Of a stretch of 64,000 nucleotides of DNA, positions 36,498-47,674 are shown one piece after another. The notes below the pieces were generated by a model, which did not search any database, was not told the DNA's origin, and was given only the letters and a program-made list of their open reading frames with translations. A program made the translations under genes and the position numbers. The stretch's first letter is position 1. The number at the start of each line of letters is the position of its first letter. Source of the DNA: Sialis fuliginosa (Eukaryota > Arthropoda > Insecta > Megaloptera > Sialidae); NCBI GenBank assembly GCA_961205875.1, contig OY540815.1, positions 15,747,638-15,811,637 on the forward strand, read 5' to 3'.

Positions 36498-39400
36498 ATG
36501 AAGGTATGTACACTAAAACATATTGTTGTAGAAATAACAACAATTGTATTTTAAAATTTGAATTAAAAGAGTCATTGTTGATTAAAAAAAATATTTAAAT
36601 ATAATTGGGTGGTAATAAGATTGTTGATATTAGTTGCGTTCAATAAGTCGTGACTAAAAATAATTTTTTTTCTCAAATATATAATAGAGCAAATAAATAA
36701 ATAATAAGTAGGTATCGGAAATTGTTTATTAATTACAATTGCAAATGTATTTACCACAATTTTTTTTATGTGGTATTTACATACAGATCTACTTTAAAAA
36801 CGAGTAAGAAAGTATATTTTCAAAATACAAAAAATATATTTGTTCAATTTTCCACTTAAATGAAAAATTTTCCTTAATGTAAAAATTACATTTTTTGATG
36901 AGTAAAACTGAATAACAATAGTTTTACAAATAATATCTTTTTATGATGTGTTTCATTAACACATCGAGATTGGGAAAATTACAATTTTCATTTAAATGTG
37001 ATAATTAAAAATACAGATATTTACTCTGCAATTAAATAAAATATGGTTATTTCAATGTTTCACGTAAAATACAATTCTAATCAAGAAAGTAAATATTTCA
37101 AATAATAAATATGCGCATAAATTTGTATAGCATTTATTTTATTTATTAAAAAGCCTAAAACAACAAAAGTATTTTCATTGTCATTCAAATTATGTATTTA
37201 TTTCGAGATTTCAGTGTTGAAACTATGTATCTTAATTGGTGTAATTTTCTCCTTGTTGATTTTATAACATCATAGAAAAAATTAATGTATTAATAATTTA
37301 TGTAATTGATATATTATTTCCTCCTCACTATTATATAGGGTGTTAAAAAAGTTAATAAACATGGCTCTAAAATAGTCTAAAACAAGAGATACATAAAGGT
37401 ATTTGAGTATCTCCAATTTCGATCATGCCTTTGGAAGGGTTGACTGGTAGACCTATATGGATAGGACCTTTTTTTAATTTTTTTTAATTAGTAATTTACG
37501 CCCTAAAATTCGATACTGTATAGAATTTTCGTCTGAAAAATTAATTTTATTTAAAATTCAATTAAGTTTTTTTAATTAATGTATCTAACTAAAATTTTTT
37601 TAGAGATGTTCATAAAAATACTTTTTGTGGTTATCTATAAAGATATCGTACTTTCTATTGGTATTTAACAAAGTAAGTTTTTATTTTGTTTTTCACATGA
37701 CATTTGTTTTAGGTCTTCATCTGTTTGCTTGCTGTAGCTGCAGTCTCTCACGGTAAGTGTTGTTTTTAGTTTTAAGTCATTTGTGTCATTATAATTAACC
37801 ACGTTTATAATGAATTTTCCAATAATTTTAAAATTTATAATTTTCATTAATTTTTTCATTTAAATATATCTTTTTAATCAGTAGTGGGCTAGTGGAGGAG
37901 GGGGGGGTAAAGGGGCCGCATGGTGAAGATCAAAAAAAATTATTCAGGTTTTGCTACAACAAAACTAATTTTAATATTTAACTAAACTATTTTTTTTATT
38001 TTTAAGAATTATTGTAAAAAAGTGGCAGCGATTAAGGGTTCTTTCAAACTTAAGCTTTTTAAACCGCGTTATAGATTCCAGAAAACCAAAGATGCTTATT
38101 CATTTCCAAAATAGGGTCAATCCTCAGAGTTCTCTTATTAGATGTTAACCAATTTTCTCTTCCCATGTATTCTTGCAACAATGACAAAGAATGGTATTAA
38201 AAAAATATTATATTCTATTCTTTGTTTATTTCATAAGTAATAAATAATTAAACATAAAAGAATAATTTACACAATTTCTGATATTTATCTACAAATATCA
38301 TACATGAATGCACTTTCATTAAATGTAAATAAAAAACATAGAAATGCACTCAATAAGATGAGTACTTTTAATTTTATTTCCTTGAATATATTTTTTAAAC
38401 GTGTGAATCAAGTACGTTCACTCATGTATTACATATTGCTTATTGCATCAAACCTTTAATTAATATATCTTAATGCGGTACAACTGATGAGAAATAGGTA
38501 AATTATAACTGCATAGATTGCCATAAATGATTTACCTATCTCATATAAATATTATGTAGATGATTGCATACAATTCAATTAATTTTAGTATTACCTAAAT
38601 TATTATATTTTCCTATTTACTGTTAATACAATTTTACTCCAATATGCGATAGTAATCTGTTTATCTAAACATATTGTATATTATGGGGTGAAAATCTCCC
38701 TACGTTGTAATCGAAATCAAATATTATTAATTATAAACATTGCATGGTTTTATGAAGATTAAACCATAATGGATGGTGTTTGTAATTCGATAATTTTATT
38801 TTAGGTTAAGGGGGGAGACAGAATTTAAAAATTGTATTAAAAAAATAAAAATTAGTCTGCTAAAATTAGAAATTTCCACAATACGGTCTCATCTGCCCCA
38901 CCCTGTTTACACCACTGTTTATGATACAGTTATTTTAAATATTTTTATTAATATATGAACAATACAAATAAACATAATCTTTCTTCTGAGATATGGATCT
39001 TGGCTTCTGAATGTAAGTAGGGCTCTCCTAAAAGAAAGAAGAGTCCTGAAGATATCCACTGCAATGTGTGACAAAATGTTAGCCGATGCACGATTAAATT
39101 GTCGCGGCTTGCACCCAGAGGCCAAGATCCAGATCAGCGCAGAAGCGTCTCTTCTGATAAATTACATTTTGCATTTACTTATTATGTTATGAGCTAACAC
39201 CATCGGATTGGAAGCTTTGAAATATTTTAGACAGATTATTGGTGGATTAGATAAAGTAAAAATAACTGTAGTTCGTCTATTATCAAAGCATAAACTGTAA
39301 CGGTAGACTGCATAAAGCAAAAAAGCAATCACGGTTAGTAAACCGCCCGTTTAATCACCGTGTAAGTTTAGGATTAACATAAATCATGGGTTGAGAACGA

Positions 39401-42400
39401 ACTATTGTGATTATTTTTGCTTTATGCAACTCAACTGTTTGTCATATTTTTCTTTTGCAATATTACGACATTTCTTTAATGAATTATTGATATTGAAGAT
39501 CCTGTTCACAGAAGCCTACACATAATATTTCTTTTTAGATTCTATTAGCATAATTAAATTAAAACCAAGGATTCTAATGCAATCAAATCTCTAAAAACCC
39601 TTTAGCAAAAAATAAAATTACATATCATTTATATGTTCTTTTGCATTTCCCCCAGAAAAATACTTAAACGTTTTCAACATCTTTTCTACCAAATGATATG
39701 TTACATAAAGGTACAATTACTGTTGCATAAGGTAGCATTTTAATATCGCCAAGATGTAACAGTTGCAATTACTATTGGCCTTGTTTGACCGGTTCAACTG
39801 TAACATGAGACAACAAAGAACTGACAATGAGCTTTTAAATATTTCATCATTCTGTTGTTTCGAAAAGTCAGATGTCAAAGTTTCAAAAAATTTTTAATTT
39901 TGATATCTTAGTAATTGTAATGGGTTTGATAGTAATATATCGATTTACTCAACTGGTAATTTTGTAGCGGTTAAATGTTTCTTTTTGTTGTTTCGAAATG
40001 ACCATCATGTATCTATGAAAGAGATAAGTAAGTTCATCAAGGTTGAAGATGAATGAGAATTCAGAATGCACGTGTGTGAAATTATTTAAGGAAAGGTGTT
40101 TTTTCTACTGATTTTTTATTTCGTACAAAGATGTGTTTTCAAGGTTGAAGGTGAATGAGAAATCAGATTATATGTGTGTGGAATTATTTACGGATAGGTG
40201 TTTTACTAATGATTTTTTTCGTACAAGGATGCACTTTTGCAGATCCGGTTTAGTGAAGGCATTTTTTTATATATTTTTTTAATTTTTTTATAATTGTAAA
40301 TGCTACTATATGTTAGTTAATTCAGGGGTTATTTTAGTGTGCAGTTCTAGCTTGTAAAATTCAAAATGCAGTTTGAAATGTTACTTTACGCAGTGACTAT
40401 TATTGCAGTTCGAAATGTTTGAAACAAGCTACAAATGCACACTAAAATAATGAGAAGCATTAAATATGTTTACTCAAGACGCAAATTGAATCCAGAAATC
40501 GAGTATTTGTGAAAGTTTACACGGAAAAAATATACTGTAAGAATTACAGTTTTATCCTGTAATTTCAAATATAAATATAAAATCGAATAATTTTTGACCC
40601 CACTCCCCTTCTCTCATAGACTGAAAAGAGTACTAACTTTTTTTCACTTAAATGAAGTAGGGTGTCTTTAGATATATCTCCTAAAATGCAACAAAAAATG
40701 TCATATGACCTTTTGATTTTAACCCATCAGTCACGATATATTTGCTTTTCAATGTCATTATCAGAACGTACCCCCCCCCCCCCCACTAATTTCTTAACTA
40801 TCGATTCAAAAAATCTGAAAAAATTCCAGAATGTAGCTTTTAATTATTACTTTCAATGAAAATTATAACAAACACTGTAGCAAGAATAAATTTGAACTAA
40901 CTCTTTTTTATAAATCGTAGTGAGAATTACTACGGAACCCCCAACACGCACTTGGCCGTTTTATTTTATTTACACATTACAGTTGACATTTAAAAAAATG
41001 TTAGTCATGGAAAAATAGTAACTTAATACATACCTGAATGGATTATTACAAGATACTCTTGTCCATTGTTACTTATGCATCATAGATTTATGTTACACTA
41101 TGTTAATTTTTTTTCAATCGTTGATTAATGGGGATTTCCGTATTTCATGGTCGTTGCTACAACCGAATTCGTGAATATTTTTTTAAACTTATGTATATTT
41201 TAAATGCAATTTATTCTGAACTTGTAATTTTAGCGTATATTCTATTTTTAGCTTGGCCATTGAATCTAGAATTAAAAGCAGGACATAGTTTCAGTGGAGG
41301 GAGTTTACTAAACTTATAATGGGGAAGTGTAAAAAATATAATATATTTGTGTATTATTATCTTAGGGGATAATTTAAATGTAGTTTTATCTATATTTCAA
41401 GTACACAATATTATCTATAGGTACTCTATAGAATATTCTGATTATTTTAAATTAATATTTTATGTATTATATATCTCCATAGGTGTGGTACATTGGAGTC
41501 CTTGTGTTAGCATAAAGAGTAAAAATTAATAAACAGTATATTTTATATAATTGGTAATTTTTATGTTTTACAGCCGGGTACATTAGTACCGGTGGATGGA
41601 AATCTGGTGGACTTGGGGGCGGTTACTCCGGAGGATATAGCAGTGGAGGCGGGTACGGCGGAGGTTATAGCTCCGGAGGTAGCGGTTGGCAAAGTGGAGG
41701 ACTTGGAGGTTATGGTGGCGGATATGGAGGGGGCGGATATGGAGGTGGCGGCAGTGTTATCAAAGTAAGTTGAATTTCTTCTGTAATAAGTAGGTATTCA
41801 ATAAAACTAGTGTCGCCTATAGTCGAAATTCAACCAATATTTTACCTGCCTTAACGGCAACATACACACATGATTTTTGTGTGTGTGCACATCTATGACA
41901 CAGTATCTAACCTAACCATTCCCCTCCTTTTATAATAAATACAAAAAAGGTACGACAATGTTCGATGTTCACCTATTAATATACAGATCTCTCAAAACAA
42001 CAATAGATAACACAAATATATTTTCCGTTTACTTTTAGACAAAAATAAGCGAAATCATAACTCTAATTCAAAATTAATAAATAAAAAATTGAAAACTTAC
42101 TTAGTTTTCTATTATTAAGTGTAAAAGCTATTATTTACAACACAAATTTCCAAATAAAAACATTGCAATTGAACGCGAACTATTTGGCATTCTCTACGTT
42201 TCACAGAAAAACAAAACTATTTATTTTTGCCACTTGGAGGCGCTAGGAGTATTAATATGCCGTAGAATGAAGCGAGGGAAAATAAACAAACAGCGAGAGA
42301 GGAAATCATGTGTGTGTGTTAACTTTATTTTACCTGCCTTAACGGCAAAATACACACATGAATTTTTTTGTGTACATCTATGGCACAGTATCTTTCGAAT

Positions 42401-43381
42401 GATATAAGTTTCATTCACCATCTTTTATAATAAATACTAAAAAAACGTACGACAATTTTCAATTATTATGTATATAGTATTATATTATGTATATAATATA
42501 TATAAATTTGTCTGTCGTATTTCGACACTACGATAATAAATAATTTTATTTTTACAGGTAATATCACTTCCAGTATCTTCTGGATACGGAGGACACAGTG
42601 GAGGTTACAGCAGTGGATTAGGAGGTGGTTACAGCTCCGGTGGTTTAGGAGGTGGTTACGGCTCTAGTGGCTGGAAAAGCGGAGGTATAGGATCGGGTTA
42701 CGGCGGCGGTTACAGCAGTGGATGGGTCGTACCAACTACAAGTTACAGCAGCGGAGGTTACAGCGGTCTTGGTGGAGGTCACAGCAGTATCGGAGGCGGA
42801 TACAGTAGTCTTGGAGGTGGATACAGTTCCGGTGGTTTAGGAGGTGGATATAGCAGTGGATGGAAATCTGGAGGAGGAGGATATGGAGGTGGATACAGTG
42901 GTGGATTGGGAGGTGGATATAGCAGTGGATTGGGAGGTGGTTACAGTAGCGGATGGAAATCTGGAGGAGGTGGAATCGGAGGAGGTTATGGAGGTGGATA
43001 CAGTGGTGGATTGGGAGGCGGTTACAGTAGCGGATGGAAATCTGGAGGGGGTGTAATCGGAGGAGGATATGGAGGTGGATACAGCAGTGGATTAGGAGGT
43101 GGATACGGAGGAGGTTGGAAATCATCCGGTAAATAATTATTATATTTGAGTCTAACTTTGCATATGATAAAAACGATAGTTAATTTATGCTTTCGAGTAA
43201 ATATTATTTTGATAAGGTGCAGAATTATTCACGGGGTGTATAAAACTAGGTTATTTAAAAAATATATAACTATTTTGTAAACGTGTTAAGAGTTGGATTA
43301 TATCCAGAATTCATAACCGATTGTTGGTTTCTTTGTATTTATAAATATTATTTTCTTGCAGGTTCAAGTGGCTGGTGGTAA
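36498..43381 (+). CDS. Secreted glycine-rich protein (cuticle-type)
   Basis: Five exons: 36498-36503 (Met-Lys only), 37713-37752, 41574-41764, 42558-43128 and 43362-43381. All have GT-AG boundaries and matching phase, giving 275 residues. A signal peptide, MKVFICLLAVAAVSHA, spans residues 1-16, with cleavage expected before GYI. The rest is Gly/Ser/Tyr-rich: GGYSSG and GGGYSSGWKSGG motifs, a short less repetitive patch (VISLPVSSGY), and WVVPTTSYSSGG in the middle. The C-terminus is SSGSSGWW. Such proteins are extracellular structural components of cuticle, silk or egg coats; which one cannot be told. Near the 3' end an 81-bp unit is tandemly duplicated (about 42939-43101). If the last intron is retained, the frame ends four codons into it at 43136, giving SSGK instead. 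Intron 2 (3.8 kb) and intron 3 (0.8 kb) carry repeats. A TATA box and a polyadenylation signal frame the gene. Confidence 0.9.
38983..39145. mobile_element. Inverted-repeat MITE in intron 2
   Basis: CTTCTGAGATATGGATCTTGG at the left faces CCAAGATCCAGATCAGCGCA at the right, as inverted arms of about 28 bp, 163 bp apart. It lies in the 3.8-kb intron of the glycine-rich gene. Superfamily unknown. Confidence 0.6.
39309..39428. mobile_element. Inverted-repeat MITE with TGCATAAAGC ends
   Basis: TGCATAAAGCAAAAAAGCAAT starts the left arm; the right arm ends GATTATTTTTGCTTTATGCA. The element is 120 bp long, with arms of about 22 bp and small differences. Confidence 0.6.
40037..40236 (+). repeat. Tandem duplication of a ~102-bp unit
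   Basis: Two adjacent copies starting TCAAGGTTGAAG (40037 and 40139), each running through GAATGAGA, a TGTGTGNAATTATTTA block and TTCGTACAA. The copies differ by scattered substitutions and small gaps. Intronic; no known function. Confidence 0.75.
40329..40450. mobile_element. TTATTTTAGTGTGCA-type MITE
   Basis: Inverted ends TTATTTTAGTGTGCA and TGCACACTAAAATAA, followed inward by TAGCTTG and its complement, 122 bp in all. A related left end is at 32999-33035 in the gene desert, without an obvious partner. Confidence 0.65.
40588..40965 (+). repeat. AGGGTTCCGTAG-type repeat, truncated copy
   Basis: Matches the 3' two-thirds of 20509-21067, ending AACACGCACTTGGCCG. It contains a run of 14 C (40771-40784) where the other copies differ. 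Lies in intron 2 of the glycine-rich gene. Confidence 0.75.
41839..41963 (+). repeat. Direct repeat A in intron 3
   Basis: Starts TTTTACCTGCCTTAACGGCA and ends near GTACGACAATGTTC; matches 42327-42461 in the same orientation. Confidence 0.7.
42327..42461 (+). repeat. Direct repeat B in intron 3
   Basis: Second copy of the block at 41839, with the same start and an end of CGTACGACAATTTTC. Together they bracket about 360 bp of unique sequence in the 0.8-kb intron. Confidence 0.7.
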
Positions 43382-43545
43382 AAAAAAATATTTAACTAAG
43401 TTTCCTGATACAAAATTACCAAATATGTTCTGACTGCCATCATTGTTACCAAGACAAACCAAATGATTGGATATAGTTTTAGAATTCTACACTTAATGAA
43501 ACAGTTAAATAACAGAAAAAACTTGATTATGTAATTTTTTATTGA

Positions 43546-43551
43546 AATAAA
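43546..43551 (+). terminator. Polyadenylation signal of the glycine-rich gene
   Basis: AATAAA 165 nt past the stop codon at 43379-43381, the first canonical signal in the 3' region. Confidence 0.65.
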
Positions 43552-45084
43552 AATTAATATTTTCTCTATACATGTTTTTTATTTGATAACTAGGAGCTTT
43601 GCTCTTGTGTGTTTCACATCTTAAGGCTTAATCCTATTATTATGTATATAATCAACCAAAGAAACTACAACAGTTAAAAACTTTGTTTTTCAAAGACAAC
43701 AATATACATAACATCAAATTCCTTTAACATTTTTCATAAAATAATATAAAAATAAATCAAAATCATTATAAATGAAATTTAATTATTTATTATGTTTAGT
43801 TTTGCAGATAATTTCATGAATTATATGAGGTGAATAATTAAATAATAATGGGTAAAATAATTTTTTAAATGTTCAGTACTACAAAAAATTTTTTATTTCT
43901 ATTATAGGAAGGTACATGTTATTATATGTAAGAGCAAAAAGTAAATATATGTTCTTCTATACAAGTAAAAATATTCTTATTAAACATACCAGTATTACAA
44001 ATCAAAAAATGTTATTTATTCAATAAAATATTTTATAAACATTCTATATAATAAATATAAATATCTATATCATACATTTTATACTAATATTAAATAAGTA
44101 TATACTATAATTTATACAGTGTGAACAATCAATTTTAATTTGCAAGAAAAACTTTATTTATTTATTTTAAGTTTTTGAAGTTCATTGTGAGTTCATTCAA
44201 AATAATATTGAATTTGAAAAACAATCACTTTCTAAATAAAAAAAAACGTTTCTATCAACATATATCTTGTTAAATTAAAGTCAAAATATTATACGTATAT
44301 ATTGTATATAAATATAGAGCTTTCTCTAATAAAAACAAAGATATTAAAATAAAGACAGTTACTTAATTAAATATTTGGCACTTAAATAAATACTGAACAT
44401 ATTTACATGTTACCAACTTTCTAACTACAAAATCACAGTGACAAAATCTGACTTCAAAGAAATTAATTTTTTTGTCAGTTAACTTTTTATTGCCTTATTT
44501 TTAAAATTACAATCTAAAATATTGTTTCTGAATAATTATAGTTTTCATTAAAAATATAAGATAAATATTTTTCAATTTTAGAGCAGTTTATGAAATTTTT
44601 ACACATTGCACAAAAAAATAATGGTACAAAATACATTTATAAGTCATTGTACATAATCCCTTAGTTCTGAAATAACTTAAAAATTTCAGTTTTTATTACT
44701 CAGTGATTGCAATCTCGGGATACTGCTCAATCTAGTCAGGGATGTATAGAAACATCACAGTGACACAAGAATTTTATGTGTTGAAATACTTTTTGCAGGA
44801 AGTGAATGCACAATGGACCAACAATGGACTATCTGCAAAATGTAAGTTACAATCTTAACATAGACCTAATCAATGCAAATCTAATTTATTTTCTCTCGAG
44901 TAGTACAGTTGCTATTTTGAAACAGAGGGTACCACCCTATTTACTCAATATAATTGATTTTATATTTAAACTCATTATACTTTAAAGTAGTTACAAATAA
45001 TGAAACAAAACAGTAATTATTTGAATTTAGGGAACTTAAAAATGAACACACTACTTATCATCCAACCCGACCACTACACTTATA
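43552..45084. other. AT-rich spacer between convergent genes
   Basis: The glycine-rich gene (plus) and the zinc-finger gene (minus) end toward each other here. No ORF or repeat family is recognised. Several TTTATT words, such as near 44155-44165, could be minus-strand polyadenylation signals for the zinc-finger gene. Confidence 0.6.
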
Positions 45085-47475
45085 TCAATGCACACTATTT
45101 TTATCACTTTCATATTCGTCTGTAATCCTCAAAGGTTGTGGTTCGTGTACATGCACAGTCCTAATATGCCTCATTAATCCTTTCGTCGTCGTAATTTCTT
45201 TTTCACAAAAATTACACTGATATTTACGTTTAGTATCATCGTGTGTTTTCATATGCCGCGCTAGTTTCTCTTCAGTCGGGTACGAACTGCAGCACCCAGG
45301 ATGTTCGCATTTGTATGGATGCATATGGACTTTTTTGTGATGATTCAGAGCGTAGATATTGTAGTAGGATTTACTGCAGACGTCACACACGAATGGTTTG
45401 TGGTCCATATGAGTGGAAACATGCTTTCCATAATCACTTTTTGTTGTAAACATTTTTGAGCAATATTCACATTGTATTTTTCTGATTCCTAAATGCCGGT
45501 TTTTGTGATCCTTGAATGAAAATAATAAATTTAATTATATAATTAAATAAAATACATTATGTATGAATTTACCTGTAAATCAGCTTTCCATTTGAAACTC
45601 TTATTACATATTTCACAAGTATGTTTCTTGATACCTTTATGAATCATTTTATGGCGATACAAATTACTAACCGAAGATAATACTTTACTACAGACATCGC
45701 AAGTAACATCTTCTGACTTAGATGTGCTTCTAACTCGTTCGAACTCAGTTAGAAATTGATCAAAATCAAATCGAGTTATTTTAATTGGAGGTCTGTTTTT
45801 AATACCCATTATATCACCAGGATAATTTTGCATGTCTATTTCGGTTTTAGTATCAATTACTGAATTTTGGTCGGACTGACTTGAGACAGTACATTCTTGG
45901 TTACCGTTAAAATTATTTTGTTCACCGTTTTCGAGTTTGATATCGTTTTTACCACGTTCTTCGAGACTTTGAATGACTGTGTGTACCATTCCATCATTAT
46001 CTGGTTCATCCGTAATTACAAATCTAAAAGGAGTAGCATTTAATGAAGTAAATTATTTATAAAAACAAATATGTTAATATGAAGCACAATTATTTTTCAC
46101 TTTTCTTTTTGAGTTTGCTAAATTACCTTTAATTTAAACAGTAAAATTGACTAACCTATCATTCCTATGTATGAGAACATGTACGTCACACTCTTGTTTA
46201 TAGGTAAAACCTTTGGAACAAGCAATGCAGAAGAACCGTTTAGGACCATGCGTGTATTTGTGAGCACAGAGAGCGCTGGATGACACAAAACCTTTAGCAC
46301 ATATCTCACACACATAGGGTTTCTCTCCGGTATGTTTGCGGATGTGGACTTTGAGGTCGTTGTTGAACATGAACGTTTTACCGCACACATCGCACGAGAA
46401 CTTGCGTTCTTCTGTATGTATTATCATGTGGCCTTTTACATATTGTCGTGTAGCAAATCTGTAAGAAGTTAAAGAATAACTAGTTTGTTCTGAACAACTT
46501 AATAATTTTAAATTAAATAAAAACCTTTTATGACATATTTCACAGCTAAATGGCTTTTCTCCACTATGAGTTTTTAAATGTCTGGCCAAACTCATCCTAT
46601 TAGCAAACGTCATTTTACACGAATCACAAGACGGTAACTTAGGAAAGCTATCTCCATTTTCATCTTTTTTTCTTATTTTATAAGGACCACGATTTCTTCT
46701 TATTGTGCGAGTTTTACAAGATAACCTTGTTTTCCTTAATTTATTTTCTTTTTCTTTATCTTCGGAATCATTATTTAACTCTGTGTCTTCTATTTTTTTT
46801 TCATCGGTATCTTCTGTATTTAGCCTGAATCGAAATAAAAGTGGAATATTATCTTCTTCATCAGTTACTTCTTCTTCTTTCAATATTTTATTTTTACGAC
46901 GTTTTAAACTAAGTCTCAAAGGTGGTCGTTTGAATTCTTTATCATCACCAGAATTACTTTCATCATTACTTCCAGCTGAATATGCATTTTCAGTGTCATA
47001 ACTGATATTGTATTCAACATCATTGGCAGTTTCATCTGCTGCAGTTTCTTCTTTTACTATTATTTCTAATAAAGAGTCGGAAGTAATGTTCCTTGATATA
47101 TGATTATTGTACTGACGGAAAGTTATATCTGATTGTAAACATAATGTTCGAAACTGGTGTGCAGACTGCAACTTTGTAATACAATGATTACAAATATGGT
47201 GAGGTAAATTATCTTCAGGAGATATCTACCGAAAAAAAATTAATTTAAGTAAAATATTAAAAACATTTAGGGAAAGCTATAATTGAATATAAAGAAACAA
47301 ATGTTTTGACATTTACTTGTACTGGAGCACACTCCATAATAACTTCAGAAATAACGTCTAAGCCTGTGAGATTATCAAATATATTTGTTAAATTACGTGA
47401 AGATTTAGTACAAACACGACACATTGATTCCAATCCTTTTGGTGGTATATGTAAAATCCTTTTCTTTCGTTCCAT
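45085..47475 (-). CDS. ZAD / C2H2 zinc-finger transcription factor (11 fingers)
   Basis: Five exons in transcript order: 47475-47317, 47225-46525, 46458-46156, 46023-45573 and 45510-45085. Boundaries are GT-AG with consistent phase, giving 679 residues. An N-terminal ZAD (zinc-finger-associated dimerisation domain of insect transcription factors) is marked by Cys19, Cys22, Cys65 and Cys68 (CRVC ... CNHC). An acidic and then basic linker follows (about residues 90-230). Then come five fingers in exons 2-3, an acidic linker with two fingers in exon 4 (the second completed by exon 5), and four more in exon 5. That makes 11 C2H2 units, the tenth with a C-x4-C spacing. Two fingers are joined across introns (CHKRF + ATRQYVKGH; KADLQ + DHKNRH), which supports the exon model. 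The 66-nt intron 2 has no stop in frame. The start is the ATG at 47475; upstream in-frame codons GTG ATA are not used here. Target genes are unknown. It lies 200 bp downstream of the IFT80 stop, in the same orientation. Confidence 0.92.
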
Positions 47476-47608
47476 TATCACAACTTTATATTTGAGTTAA
47501 GAAAAAACACAGAATAAACAGTTTATATTTCATATTATGATATACATATATGTATGTATATGATATTATGTACAGGTCAGTATTAGTATGGGAAATAAAA
47601 TGAAATGT

Positions 47609-47626
47609 TTTATTCACAAATTTATT
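47609..47626 (-). terminator. Polyadenylation signals of IFT80
   Basis: Two AATAAA words on the minus strand (47609-47614 and 47621-47626), 49-68 nt past the IFT80 stop. They leave only about 130 bp for cleavage, termination and the promoter of the next gene. Confidence 0.6.
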
Positions 47627-47674
47627 AATTGTATACTTATAAATATTAAATACAACTCGATACAAAATAATAAA

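Noticed and set aside
36235..36501. 88-codon ORF just upstream of the glycine-rich gene
   Set aside because: It runs across the TATA box and 5' leader and ends within the first coding exon in another frame; a promoter-region artefact.
42736..43125. His/Leu/Ile-rich minus-strand ORF of 129 codons
   Set aside because: It is the antisense of the glycine-rich repeats; repeat composition alone keeps it open.
46705..47001. Ser/Leu/Phe-rich plus-strand ORF
   Set aside because: Antisense to the acidic linker of the zinc-finger gene.
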